The notes under the pieces were generated by a model, which ran no database searches, was not told the DNA's origin, and saw only the letters and a list, made by a program, of their open reading frames with translations. A stretch of DNA of 64,000 nucleotides from Catenaria anguillulae PL171 (lineage: Eukaryota > Blastocladiomycota > Blastocladiomycetes > Blastocladiales > Catenariaceae), in the NCBI GenBank assembly GCA_002102555.1, contig MCFL01000018.1, positions 248,001-312,000 on the forward strand. Direction: 5' to 3'. Below are positions 1-10,649 of this stretch, one piece after another. Numbering within the stretch: position 1 is the first letter of the stretch; each line of letters begins with the position of its first letter. The translations under genes and the position numbers were made by a program.

Positions 1-2
1 AC

Positions 3-878
3 CCAGCGGCCGCTGCACCTCCTCCCTCATACGACGATGAGGACAGTACGGCCACTATCTCATTGCATTCCAACGATACCATACACCTGTTTGGCTGCGA
101 TGCCGCAACCGTAAACCGTGTACGGGTCGAAATCGTTCGAGTGTGGCCTCGCGGAATCCAGGAAGAGGGCGAGTCCAAGTTTGGGACGAATGCCATTTAC
201 AAGTTCAAACTCAAGTATGATGTGTTTTTCCAACTGTGCTTGGCGTGCTTGGTTGTTTTGCACTCAAGGTTTTGTTTTAGAGGTTATCCGTGGGTGGGGC
301 AATTGGACGAAGCCGTTCATTCAAGGCAACTTTTGTCAGGCATCTTTCGCTGCATGCTCGAGTCTGGCTGGCGCCTGCTAGCTCCATTGGATTCAATTCA
401 CCGGGATTTCAACAGGCCGTCGCTCGCATTTTTGCGCTCAACCCCCATTCGCCTCAGTTCACCATCGGATTTGTTTTCGATTTCGTTCAACGAGCAAGAC
501 CTACTTCGAGTGATTGGGGCACCACCTGAAATTCAGGCAGTTGTCCACCAGACAATTGTCAGGTACTGGCCGTCCGGGATTCAAAAGGCCAACGAGCATC
601 ATGGCGCGCAACAATACAAGCTTAAGGGGTATGCCATGCAACATTTCTTGCTCCATTTTCCATTTTTGCAGCAACGCTGATTGACAAGTGCGGTGCATAG
701 CTATCCTTGGTGCTCAGTGGAAAAGACCGAGACGATTCATTCACAAATCCTGCTGACGCAGCTTTTGGCACGGCTCCGGAAAATGGGATATCACATGTTT
801 GCTTCCTTGAATGTTTCCGGACAGTCGGACAGACCCGACTCGTGGTTCCTCGTTAAAGTCCTTTCTGCTGAATTCTAG
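3..878 (+). CDS. Fungal protein of unknown function with duplicated WP-GIQ/KLKG domain (5' partial)
   Basis: The 5' end lies beyond the left edge. Three exons (3-214, 281-628, 701-878) join in frame through GT-AG introns of 66 and 72 nt and end at TAG 876-878. The protein holds two copies of a domain of about 90 residues. Copy 1 has IVRVWPRGIQ, then KFKLKGYPW, then HSRQLLSG and GWRLLAPLD. Copy 2 has IVRYWPSGIQ, then YKLKGYPW, then HSQILLTQLL and GYHMFASLN. Both introns are phase 2 and fall at the KLKG/YPW junction of their copy, one codon apart, so the domain was probably duplicated with its intron. No transmembrane segment or catalytic motif is evident. I recognise the pattern as one seen in fungal hypothetical proteins but cannot name a function. 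Confidence 0.75.
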
Positions 879-1225
879 TGGCACGCATGTTGAGTGTGTG
901 CTGCTTCTTTTGAAGGTCGGGCAATTGATGCTGCCCCGGATTGACTGCACGAAACCGGCGCTGGATTCATGCAGGTGACTAGTTTTTCCAAATATCAAAT
1001 TGTGTTTACTGTCTTTGTTCGCATGCTTACGCGAATGTGGCCTTTATGCTGACATATGTTTCCTAATTTGATTCGTTGGTGACGTGTCGGAGTCAGGCGA
1101 GATAAATAGCGAACTTGAAAAGCCAACGGGTCCCACCGATACACCAACTAAAACTGGCATGGAACTGAATGAAATCCATCATCTCACGCTCGTTTGTCTC
1201 ACGCTTCTCGCTCTCGCTCGTCAAC
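879..1225. other. Intergenic spacer
   Basis: It separates two + strand genes. No coding or repeat signal is seen; it presumably holds the 3' end of the first gene and the promoter of the second. An upstream in-frame ATG at 1169 could extend the next protein by 19 residues. Confidence 0.5.
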
Positions 1226-2084
1226 ATGTCCAGCTCCAACATTGCCACCACCCCAATCACCGTCAAGGTCGACGTCGTCAGTGATGGCGTGTGTCCTTTC
1301 TGCTTTCTCGGCAAACGCAAGCTCGACCTTGCCGTACAGCAGTTTCATTCAAAGTATCCCAACGATCCAGCTCCTCTCAATCTGGATGTGACCTGGCATC
1401 CGTTTCAGCTCGATTCGACCATGCCCGTCGGCAAGTCGTTCCCGACCAAAATGTGGTTTGCGCAACGCTTTGGCCCACACTGGGATGGGTACAAGCACGT
1501 CATGAAGGTTGGCGCTCAAGTCGGCGTCAAGTTCGACTTTGATGGCGAGATCGGGAGTACGTTTGATTACCACCGGGTACGAACGTTTTCATAGGTTTTC
1601 GCAGCCAAAGCGCTCCAAGGCTGACCACCGTTTCTCAATACTTGGATCTATTCAGCTCCTTCGTCATGTCGTTTCCGAGCACGGTTCCCATGTCCAAAAC
1701 AAGTTGGCTGAGCTCTTGTTTACCGAGCATTTCGAAAACGGCCGCTCTTTGGCCGAGCACAAGACGTTGCTGGATGCAGCTGTCGCCGTTGGTCTTGATC
1801 GCGCCAAGCTTGAAGTCTTCTTGGTCTCTGACGCGGAATCCGAGGCTGTACGCTCCGAGGTTTCGCGGGCAAAGGCCAGCGGAATCCGCGGCGTTCCCGA
1901 CTTCTCGGTCGAAGGTGGGCGTTGGGCTGTTCACGGTGCTGAAGAGCCAGCGACTTGGTTGCGCATTTTCGAAAAGATTCGTGCCGAGCGCATGGCTGGC
2001 TTGCCGGACGGCAACGCTGACGCCAAGGAACATTCTGTTGCGAAGGATGCGTGCAAGTGGGAGGATGGAAAGCAAACTTGTTGA
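1226..2084 (+). CDS. DsbA/FrnE-family thioredoxin-fold oxidoreductase
   Basis: Two exons, 1226-1576 and 1656-2084, join in phase 0 and end at TGA 2082-2084. The N-terminal half has the beta strand VKVDVVSDGVCPFCFLGKR with a CPFC redox motif, as in the FrnE/2-hydroxychromene-2-carboxylate isomerase branch of DsbA proteins. The C-terminal half has the family features AELLFTEHFENGRS, a helical insert, and GIRGVPDF with the cis-Pro preceding the last strands. Length (about 259 residues) suits the family. No signal peptide is convincing, so a cytosolic or mitochondrial thiol oxidoreductase or glutathione-linked isomerase is likely. The start at 1226 is chosen because the upstream 19 residues from 1169 are Ser/Arg-rich, which could be a weak mitochondrial presequence. 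Confidence 0.85.
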
Positions 2085-2204
2085 GAGCGAGCAATCCTTT
2101 TGTCTCTTGCCCAGAAATGTAATCATTAATCGCACTGATTCATGCGCGGGATATGAATGCCATTCAAGCATGTCAGTGGGACATGCGATCCTGCCACACC
2201 CCCG

Positions 2205-2949
2205 CTACTGGTCAAACGCATCTTTGTCCGCTTTAGCACTCGCACCACCAACCTCTTGCACCCCCTTGCTCTTCTTCCCCCCAGACGCCGATGGTCCCTT
2301 CTTGTTCTTTTGCTGGCGCTTGAGCTTCTTTCTGCGTTCCTCAGCCTCCTTGAGCGCCCGCTTACTCAACGGGCCATTGATTTGATCGTCGAGCCGTTGC
2401 TTGAGGAGCTTTCGCGCAATACGCCGGTTGTCGGACAGAGACCGGGTTTCGTGACATCGGACTTGAATGCCCGTAGGCCGATGTGTGAGGACTACACAGT
2501 TGGATGTCTGTGTGGTCGGAGTCGGTGAGCGAGATGATTGAGCGGACAATGTAACTTGATGCACTCGTCAGGACCTTGTTGACTTTCTGGCCGCCGTTGC
2601 CTCCGCCACGAATGAATTTCTCGTCCAAGTCGTCTTCGTTGAGATCGATTGGGACAGGCTTCTTGGGAGCTTCAGGTGAACTGGACTCGATATCGGCCGC
2701 CGGCCGCGATGGTGTCTGCGCATCGCTTGGACTTGGGCTTAGTGGGGCCAACGGAGCGGTTGCGAATGGCCGAGCCGGTCTCGTGCTAGCAAGACACGGT
2801 GAACTGCGCAGCGGAACCGAAATGGGCGCCACAGCCAACTTGCGCTGGGCAGCAGGACATGGCCGTGATACGTTGCGAAAAGTGGCTAAGGCCAGGGTTT
2901 GGAACGGTCGGACGAGTGCATTCATGTTTGTACGGTTGCTTTCGTTCAA
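2205..2949 (-). CDS. Mitochondrial class I release-factor-like protein (C12orf65/MTRFR type)
   Basis: Exon 1 is 2949-2575 and exon 2 is 2507-2205; the 67-nt intron has a weak GTCCTG donor but joins codons exactly. The protein (about 225 residues) begins with an Arg/Ser-rich N-terminus typical of mitochondrial import. It then has the release-factor catalytic loop, FIRGGGNGGQKVNK, with the GGQ that triggers peptidyl-tRNA hydrolysis, followed after the splice by TSNCVVLTHRPTGIQVRC and ETRSLSDNRRIARKLL. The Lys/Arg-rich C-terminal tail (KKLKRQQKNKK) binds the ribosome in this subfamily. There is no codon-recognition domain, which points to ribosome rescue, not normal termination. The product should act on stalled mitoribosomes. 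Confidence 0.88.
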
Positions 2950-3199
2950 CGCTTGAGAAGAGAGTCAATGCCGCCAGCAACCAGGAAACAAAAGGAACGG
3001 CAAACATGAATAACTTGCATGGTAGGTACAGTAAAAGAAACGGCAAAATAGTCAGCTCCACCCAGCCCAAATATTTAGGAGAATGGAGCGCTGTGATGAA
3101 CGATACATACGAAAAAAAGTAGACAACACGTCATGCAATCATTACAAAATGAGATGAATTGGGCAAATGCAAACCCCGAAAATCAGGCACAGTAACAAC

Positions 3200-5609
3200 C
3201 TAGTTCATGAGGGCAATAGCAGCCACGGCGCCAAACACGCCCGTGACGGCCCACGATGCCGACTTTGTGGCGGCCGACTTTTCGGCCTTCTGGACTGTGG
3301 CCACAGTCGAGTTGTCGTTGCCCTGGACCTCGGTCGTGTACAAGGAGCCGAGCAACTCCCTGGTCTCTTCAGTCTGACCAAACGACGGGACCCACTCGCC
3401 GGCCTTGACCTTGGCCTCCACCTTCTTTTCAATCTTGCGCATGTACTCTTGGCACTGCTTGACGCGCTTCTCGCTGTAGCCCATGTTCTTGATCATGGCC
3501 TTGTCCATGAGCGGCAGCACACGGCCCTTGGAGGGGATCGGGCGCAAAATGTAGCCGGGGAAGTCGGCAGGTGGCACGGGGTAGCCGGGCTTCTTGGGCA
3601 CGTACACGGCGGGGGCTGCGTGACGCGCGGGCTTGCCGGGCTTGGCGGGCGCAGGGGTGATAATCGGGTACCCGTCATCGTACGTGGCCGTGGGCTTGCC
3701 AGCGTCGGGCTTCTTGTCGCCAATGGGGCGCTTGCCGTACACGGGCTCGGTCGTGGCCGTAGCCGTGGCAGTCGTCGTCGAGGTCGTCGATTGCTCGTCT
3801 TGCGTCTTGGTGGCAGACTCGGACTTGGACTTGCGCTTGCCGTACGCGGGCTCGGTCGCAGTTTCGGTGGTCGTGGTCGAGTCGTGAGTCTTGGTGGCAG
3901 AGTTGGTGGTCGACGTCGACTTGCGCTTGCCGTAAGCGGGCTCGGTGGCCGTGGTCGCCGTGGCAGTGGTCGACTCTTGGGTCTTGGTAGCCGACGACGT
4001 GGTCGAAGTCGAAGTCGACTTGCGCTTGCCGTAGGCAGGCTCGGTCGCCGACGTGGAGGTCGACGAGGCAGCCGGAGCAGACGAGGTGGTGGTACCAGCT
4101 GCGGTCGTGGTAGTACCTTGCTGCTTGGTCGACGTCTTGTCGGCAGCCGACGAGGACGACGACGACGCAGCCGAGGTGGTGGTGGCCTTGGTGGTCGAGG
4201 CAGCCGAGGTAGTCGATCCAGCGGCCGAGGTGGTGGTAGCGGTCGTCTTCTTGTCGTCCGACTTGGTCGACGACGAAGCAGCAGAGGTGGTGGTAGCAGC
4301 CGACGTGGTGGTGGTCTTGTCGGCAGCCTTGGTCGTGGTGGTCGTCACGGCGGCCTGCGTAGTGGTGGTGGTCGTCGTGGGCACGGCACTAGAGGTCGTG
4401 GTCGAGGCAGAGGTGGTCGTGGTACGAGCCGAAGTGGTGGTGGTCGTGGTGGGAACAGCCGACGTGGTAGTCGTCGTGGTGGTAGTCGTCTTGGTGTTGG
4501 TGGTCGTGGTGGTGGTGGTGGTGGTCGGGGAGGAACCGGCTTGGGGTTGAGCGCACCAGGGGGCAGGTACTGGTAGCAGAGCTCTTCACGGTTGGCCACC
4601 GACGCGCCCGTCAACGAACCGTAACCAGGCAAGGGCTTGGAGCCGAAATCGTGGCTGCCGGGGTGCAACTCTTGCCAGCGCGACCAAATGTAATCAACGT
4701 AGCCGTGGTGGAGGAAAAAGGTCCAGTCCATGGGCGAGAACGGCCTGTTCATCGTTCCCTCCTTGTTCCCACCAACGAAAAGGTGGGCAACCGAATGATA
4801 CGTAAATTCCATGGAATCAGTGAATTTGGACCATTCAGGTGTGTCGCGGACAAACAAGTCGATTTCCTGGGCCGTGGGCAAGCGGGCCTTGTACGTGACC
4901 TTGTTGTCGTAAGGCTCGGGCATCATTTCCTCCATCAGCTCGACTGAGATGCGACCATCGGCCTGGAAACCACGGCGCACGCAGCCGTACTTCTGGTGCT
5001 GCAAATCAGCCAGGGGGCCGTTGGGCACACAGCCCGACTTTTCGCCATTGGCCAAGGGAGCAGAGCCACCGAGGCGCTCGGCAGAGAAGAGGTACGACTT
5101 TTCGGGGGCATCGGCATCGATACCTTGATGCCAGTAGGGCAAGGTCACGGTCGGGTCAATCTTTTGCAGCTCTTGCTCGAGCTCGAGGATGAATTGACGG
5201 TGCCACGGCAAGAACTATCAAACGTGCACACGAACAGGTGAGTCGTTGGGAAACAAGATCCAAAGTGGACGCACGGTGTCGACAATGGGCAGGGCAGTGT
5301 ACGTACGATCGAGTTGGCAGGCTTGTTGGGATCATCTCCATCCTCAAAGACGGTGTGAATCTGCTTAAAGTGCTCGACATGGAGGCGCGAGAACTCTTCG
5401 AGCTTGGACAGGCCCTCACCGACAAAGCGAGTCGACGGCTTGGTGTTGAGGGTCTTGAGGGCACCAACAAACTTGTCCCACTCGGCCTGCGACAAGTCGC
5501 GGAAGTCGCGGCGGTACGACACGCCGTTGGCACACTTGACGGCGGCGGCATCGGCGACGCCAGCAGTGGCAATGATAGCGGCAACAAAGGCGGCGGCAGA
5601 GATCTTCAT
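3200..5609 (-). CDS. Secreted tyrosinase with Thr-rich stalk, dibasic repeats and GPI-like tail
   Basis: Exon 1 (5609-5307) encodes a clear signal peptide (MKISAAAFVAAIIATAGVADA); exon 2 starts at 5214 after a 92-nt intron. The type 3 copper centre is present: CuA from the His of exon 1 (VEHFKQIH) and FLPWHRQF; CuB from YHSVAHLF and FFLHHGYVD. The enzyme should oxidise phenols to quinones (melanin or cross-linking). Near 4531 the frame steps by +2 at a CCCC run, best explained by one missing C, giving a Thr-rich stalk (about 4530-4060). Then come four units ending EPAYGKR or EPVYGKR (near 4036, 3940, 3847, 3742), a Pro-rich region, a charged helix and a hydrophobic C-terminus (WAVTGVFGAVAAIALMN) like a GPI signal. 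An intron of 47 nt is a less likely alternative at the break. Confidence 0.87.
3727..4050 (-). repeat. Four tandem EPAYGKR-type units in tyrosinase tail
   Basis: Four units of about 31-35 residues each end in E-P-A/V-Y-G-K-R, separated by Ser/Thr-rich spacers (STST, SATKTQ). Their Lys-Arg pairs match sites of Kex2-type proteases of the secretory pathway. The DNA copies diverge at third positions, so the repeat is old or selected at the protein level. Confidence 0.85.
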
Positions 5610-6377
5610 GGTTGGTGCGTTTGTGTGTTGCACGGTCTATGGGGTCTATGAGGTGATGGCTGCTAGATTTCGTGCGGGAGATCGAGCAGACGGCGAGGCT
5701 GTGTGCGTCGTGGCAGGTCTATGATACAGTGCATGTGTAGAGGAGAGAGAGAAAATTTTATGGAAGCTGCGGGCGGCGACCGAGGTATTTTCACTCTCGG
5801 TGGCGGCATTTTTGGCTCTCTCTCTTGGCAGAGGGAGACGGCAGAACAAGACCACGTGGGACATTCTTGCATGCAATCCATCAATGTCTCGCAATTGTCG
5901 AAAAACGTGGATCCATCCAATGCGCCATTAAATCTGCATCAGATTGAGTCGCGGGAGGAACATGAAACACAAGTATGGCGTCGGCGTTTGGCCAATGACT
6001 GATCAACGTCAAACATGTTCCGTGGCATTGTCTGGGCTGCCGATCTGCTGGAAGTGAGTCGCAGCCAGGCAACCGCTCACGTGACAGGCACGTTGTGTGG
6101 TCTCTCGTCCCAGCCTCCGCCCGCCCCTCCAGCAAACACAAGCTCAGAGCTCAGGCCAGCCCAGCTTGGGACCCGAGACAGGCACGGGATTGCTTCACTC
6201 TTCCGACATTGTACGTTGGTCCCCTACCATACCGGTGAGTGCGACCACTGCCATGCTTTGCTGCGCACTGCCGGCCACCATCACTACCGCCACCACCGAA
6301 AACGCCGAAAACGGACGCTGACTTTGACCATTGGCGACCTACTACTAGATATCCTCGTCGAAATCACCATTTCCACC
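5610..6377. other. Divergent intergenic region between tyrosinase and P1
   Basis: These 768 bases separate two head-to-head genes and should hold both promoters. Open frames here (for example + strand from 6015) lack protein-like composition and run into the P1 gene. No repeat or clear TATA element was recognised. Confidence 0.5.
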
Positions 6378-6906
6378 ATGTCGATCAACGAACGTGCCAT
6401 CACCTACGCCGCCTTGATCCTCGCCGACGAGGGCATCGAGATCACCGTTCGTATTGCCCACTCTGCACCATTTGTCCCCCATGCCAATCACCATTTTCTG
6501 ACTTTACGCCAATCGCAATCGTTTCAATCAATCATTCTAGGCCGACAAGCTCGCGACCATCACCAAGGCCGCCGGCGTCGAGGTTGACTCGATCTGGTTC
6601 TCGCTCTTTGCCAAGGCCCTCTCGACCGTGTCCATCACCGACCTCCTCAACAACGTCGGCTCTGGTCCGTCTCTTTCTCTTTTCCTGTCCCGCCGTTCCT
6701 TTCAACCTCTTGGTTTCCAAATTTTGTTGACACTTGAATGTGCCACCGTTCTTCACTTTACAGGCCCCGCCGCCGGCTCTGCCCCCGCTGCCGCTGCCGG
6801 TGGTGCCTCGTCTGGCGCCGCTGCCGCCGAGGCTGCCCCCGCCGCAAAGGAGGAGGAGGCCAAGGAGGAGTCTGATGAGGACATGGGCTTCGGTCTCTTC
6901 GACTAA
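6378..6906 (+). CDS. RPP1: 60S acidic ribosomal protein P1
   Basis: Three exons, 6378-6446, 6541-6664 and 6764-6906, give 111 residues. The N-terminal helical dimerisation domain ([44 protein letters not shown]) is followed by an Ala/Gly hinge and the invariant acidic tail [13 protein letters not shown], which recruits elongation factors to the ribosomal stalk. The second start residue and absence of the P2-type N-terminus distinguish it from P2. Donors are GTTCGT and GTCCGT, both off consensus but frame-exact. A polyadenylation signal follows at 7042. Confidence 0.96.
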
Positions 6907-7041
6907 TTCGATTTGTCTTGATTCAAGGATTCGCTGTTGGCGGGTCGCCACTGCTTTGTTCTCGTCGCCTACAAGTCTGTCGTCAAGTCAAGTTTGTTTG
7001 GTCCGGGAGCAGGAGGTTGCGATGCGTTCAAGTTTCCGAGA

Positions 7042-7047
7042 AATAAA
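7042..7047 (+). terminator. Polyadenylation signal AATAAA of P1
   Basis: A canonical AATAAA stands about 140 nt after the P1 stop codon, in a T-rich context. Confidence 0.6.
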
Positions 7048-7274
7048 CATTTCTTTTGTCAAACGACATTTTTTACTTGGTTTCCCTCTTTGTTACTTGA
7101 CTTGTTGCATTGTTGCATACGTGAGTCGTGATGAGGACATGAACTTGTCATGCTCATGCGCTTGCATTGAGAAGCGGCCAATCAACCGCACACAAAAAGG
7201 AAATGGCTGGTGTATTGGTGGGGAAGAGCAAAGCACACGAACAGGCGAAACGACTTGAACCAATGACTTCCAAC

Positions 7275-7883
7275 CTATTCCTCGGTATGAGACTTGTAGG
7301 CGGCCTCGTCCAGCAACGAGTCCAACTCCTTTGGGTTGGCCAGCTTGATCTTGCAAATCCAACCTGTTGGGTCACAACCAAAACAATCAGCCTGGCTTTC
7401 TGCACGTCAGTCCAAATGAGAGATGCCCGTACCCTGGCCAAACGAATCCTCATTGATCAACCCGGGCTCGCCCTCAAGCTCGGCATTGGCCTCCACAATC
7501 TCGCCCGACACGGGTGCATACACGTCGGACGCGGCCTTGACCGACTCGACGGCGCCAACGGGATCCTTGACACTGACGACCTTGCCGACCTCGGGCAGCT
7601 CAGCGTACACGACATCGCCCAAGGCCTTGGCGGCGTACTCGGAAATGCCCATGGTCGCAATGCCTTGGCCGTCAACCGTCACCCATTCGTGGTCCTTGGT
7701 ATACCGGCGCGGGGCTGGTCAAGGGCCAGAGGTTAGAATTGAAGAGTTGGGCATTCAGTAGGGATGACTTGTACCAGAGGCGTAGCCGCGAACCGTCAGC
7801 CTGAGCATCGGGGTGGCGACGGGGCGGACCAAGGTGGTTGCCGAGGCGGCGGAGGCGGCACGAGTGACAAATGTGCGGAACAT
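7275..7883 (-). CDS. GCV3: Glycine cleavage system H protein, mitochondrial
   Basis: Three exons (7883-7775, 7714-7433, 7363-7275) give 159 residues. The N-terminus is a mitochondrial presequence rich in Arg, Ala and Ser. The mature part starts [12 protein letters not shown] and holds the lipoyl domain, with the lipoylated Lys in [13 protein letters not shown]. The C-terminal [13 protein letters not shown] / [18 protein letters not shown] is typical of the family. The H protein shuttles the aminomethyl group between the P, T and L proteins of glycine decarboxylase. Both introns are phase 1 and join exactly. Confidence 0.95.
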
Positions 7884-8262
7884 GGTTGTTGTGGACTGGA
7901 TGCGTCAGGCGAGGATCAGTGGTAGCATGGGCGGCGGGTACATGTGCCAATGAGCGTGGGTTGGACAAGAGAACACGTCCAGTTTCCACGTTGCGTTTTG
8001 CGATGGGCGACTTGGATCACACCTTCGTCGTCGCGTCTGATCGGCGTCATCTGACGGAATGGCTCGGCGTGTTCGTCCTCATCATCAGTTCCCACTCTTG
8101 TCGCTGTAAGAAAATGGGAGCCAGTAGGTAAATAATACAGTACATTTGGACAAGAGTCGATACTGACGACAGCTCACAACTCAAACCGCCACATTCGCCA
8201 ACAGTCGCCAACGCTCGAATCACACTTCCGATCTTGTCGCATTGATCCACAGCTCCAACTTA
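7884..8262. other. Intergenic spacer
   Basis: It lies between the promoter end of the H-protein gene and the 3' end of the next - strand gene. Nothing further is seen. Confidence 0.45.
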
Positions 8263-10053
8263 TCACAAGCTCAAACCATCATTGCCCGATCCGGATCCAT
8301 TCGCATTTGCATTCGCATTCGCAGCAGCCCCAGTTGTTGTAGGCGACCCACCCGTGCCATTGGACGGTGACGAAGACGACCTCAACATTTCCTCCAAGTC
8401 CATCTGTTCCTCATACTCGCGGTATCCGGCACCTTCGACACCATGTGGCGGTTGCACTTGCGGCGATCCAGACGCACCTGGTGCTCCGGCCGTCCTTGTT
8501 TCACCCTGTGCCGCCGCCGCGCTGGTCCGCGTCTCGCCGCTCTGCTCTTGCGCCTGAGTGGGCTGGCGCAGCCTGGTCGCGGCACTCGACCCCACGGGAT
8601 TCGAAATCAGCGCCTGGCTTTCCGTCAACTTGCCTTGAATCGCGCCCATCAACCTGTCCTTTTCCCTTGTGGCGGCATTGGTCGCGTCACACACGTGCTT
8701 GATGTGCTTGTCGATGCACCATTGCGAGTGTGCGAGCACGTCGCGCACGTCGGAAAACGCAGCCGTGAGTTCATTGAGTTGCGCTTGCAGCATGGCTTCG
8801 GTCTGGTCCAGCGTCATGGGTTGTGTACTGTGCGGCGACGGGTTGAGCGGTGAGCCAGGCGGTGAGTGGTTCTGTGGGTGTTGTTGGTGAGTAGATGGGA
8901 CAAAGCTCGGGGCACGGCTGACGATAGAGCTCGCCGCCGACGCAGGTGGGGTCGGCGCTTGGTGTTGGTGGCGAGGAGTCGTGGCATGGTGAATTGGTGA
9001 GTGGCACCGGGCGCAAAGCCGGATGAGGATGAAGAAGAAGCGGCACCGCCAGAGTTGAGGAGCTCGGGGTCAACGCTCATCATGATCACGTCCTCGTCCT
9101 CGTCGAGCTCGTCAGCCATGTCTTGATCCATGTCGTGGTTCAAGTTGTGGCCATGCGCGAGAGATGACGACGACACGGGCATGACATTGGGTTGGTGGTA
9201 CATCGACGTTGCGGTTGCAGAGGCCCAGGGGCGGCACATGCTTTGGTGATGGTTGTGTGGTTGAGAGTATTGTTGAGGGGTGGACGTGCAAGCCGAGCTC
9301 GCAGATGTTGCCCCGCTGGCGTTGGAAGGACGTGAGTGGGAAACGTGGACAGAAGTTGGGCTGAACGGGTCGCGCCCGCGTGTGTTGGAGCTGGAGGGGA
9401 AATGCTGACGGTGGGAAGAAGACATGGTGCCTTGTGCGGTGATTGGGCGGGTGTTCATGAGGTCAGAGCCCGACCCCAAGTCATGCACAGGGAAGTGAGA
9501 GTGAGTGAGACATTTGTGATCACATCCAGGCGATAGCGAAAAGATTCACGTGCGCACCTTGCTGCGACATCAAGTGGGAAGAAACAGGCCGGTCCTCGGC
9601 CGCTTGACTTTGACTGGTCCCTGAGGACACGGGAAAGGAGTTGAATGGCGGCGGAGAGCCAAACTTTTCCATGCGGCTCCGCTTGCGTGCCAATGCAGCA
9701 CTCGACACGGGCTTTGCAGCTCCACTGGACGAGCCGGAATGTGAATGAAAGACCGGGATTAACGTGGGCCGTGACGAGTTGCCAGTGGAGGCGCGAGTCA
9801 TGCCCATGGCGGGGATAAGTGAGTGACCCCAGAGAGGTTCGCCGCGCGGACGGCCGCCGCCGTTGCCTGTCGATGTGGCGGCCGACGTAGATGGCGTGGA
9901 AGCCGATGCGGACGATGAGGCAGATTCGCGATGCATGATCGTGTCCGAATCCGGAGCTGAATGCCTGCCGAGCGAAAGACGGGAGGCCTGAGTGACGTTG
10001 CCAGCGCCTGCGAGAGAGAGAGAAGAGAGGGGAAGTCGGAAATGGTGCGGCAT
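8263..10053 (-). CDS. Unknown Ser-rich protein with C-terminal helical domain
   Basis: Probable exons are 10053-9558 and 9430 onward to 8263, with a 127-nt intron (9557-9431) that joins codons exactly. A +2 frame step is needed near 9000, either a missing base or a 50-nt intron (9007-8958). The first two thirds are Ser/Ala/His-rich low complexity with an acidic patch (ADELDEDEDVIMMSVDPELL). The C-terminal part is a well-formed helix pair (TEAMLQAQLNELTAAFSDVR, DKHIKHVCDATNAATREKDR) followed by a Gly/Ser tail. The first ATG is uncertain: a CTCTCTCTCGCAG acceptor near 10,010 suggests another upstream exon, and an ATG at 9936 is an alternative start. The composition resembles a nuclear regulator, but I do not recognise a family. 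Confidence 0.55.
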
Positions 10054-10060
10054 TAATGAG

Positions 10061-10087
10061 TCAGTCCGTCAGTCCGTCAGTCCGTCA
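10061..10087. repeat. Short 8-bp tandem repeat
   Basis: Just over three direct copies of TCAGTCCG lie directly upstream of the preceding - strand gene. It is probably a slippage repeat in the promoter or first intron. Confidence 0.6.
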
Positions 10088-10649
10088 ACTCAAGTTGTCT
10101 CACCCTGGATCATCACCTGCGCATTTTGTCTCACAAGCACTCGGTCTCAAGGTGGGTACAGTCGCTCTATTGGGAAACTTTGGATGATTGTGGTGCTGTT
10201 CTCGACTCGGATTTCAACAGCACGGAAACCGGCGGGACTGTGCCCAGCGCTTGCCAGACCGGCGTCAATATCGCCTGCCGCCGCAGCCGCCACCGTAGGG
10301 GGTGTTGCTCGCACGACAACAAGATGCTCAACAATGTTCCGACCATTTCCCAACCGCCATCCACTATGCCGCGTCTCCTGTTCAAACGTCACGGGTGCCC
10401 GCTGTCCCAGAGACTTGCCTAGTTTTCGGCGACTTCTTCGGTACGTGGAGGTATTTTCGATTATCACCTTGAATCGAAAACAGATGCGGGCTGCCATTGT
10501 GGCTATTCCAAGGACCGGGACCGTGCTGGCCAGCAAACACGGTGTTATGGCCCGAGCGGATGTGTCGCTCAACCATCTTTCGACCGGACCGTGACGTCAA
10601 GGCGTTTCCCGATTTTACATAAACGTCGCCTCCCTTCAAGCAAGTCATC

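Noticed and set aside
4490-4536. 47-nt intron in tyrosinase
   Set aside because: It gives an in-frame join but has a weak donor (GTTCCT), is shorter than other introns here, and one missing C in the adjacent CCCC run explains the break more simply.
4053-4550. Val-rich + strand open frame
   Set aside because: Antisense of the ACC-type Thr codon run of tyrosinase; no start context or domain.
3167-4576. 469-codon + strand open frame rich in Gly and Arg
   Set aside because: It is the antisense of the Thr/Ser-rich tyrosinase tail; its composition follows from the complementary repeats.
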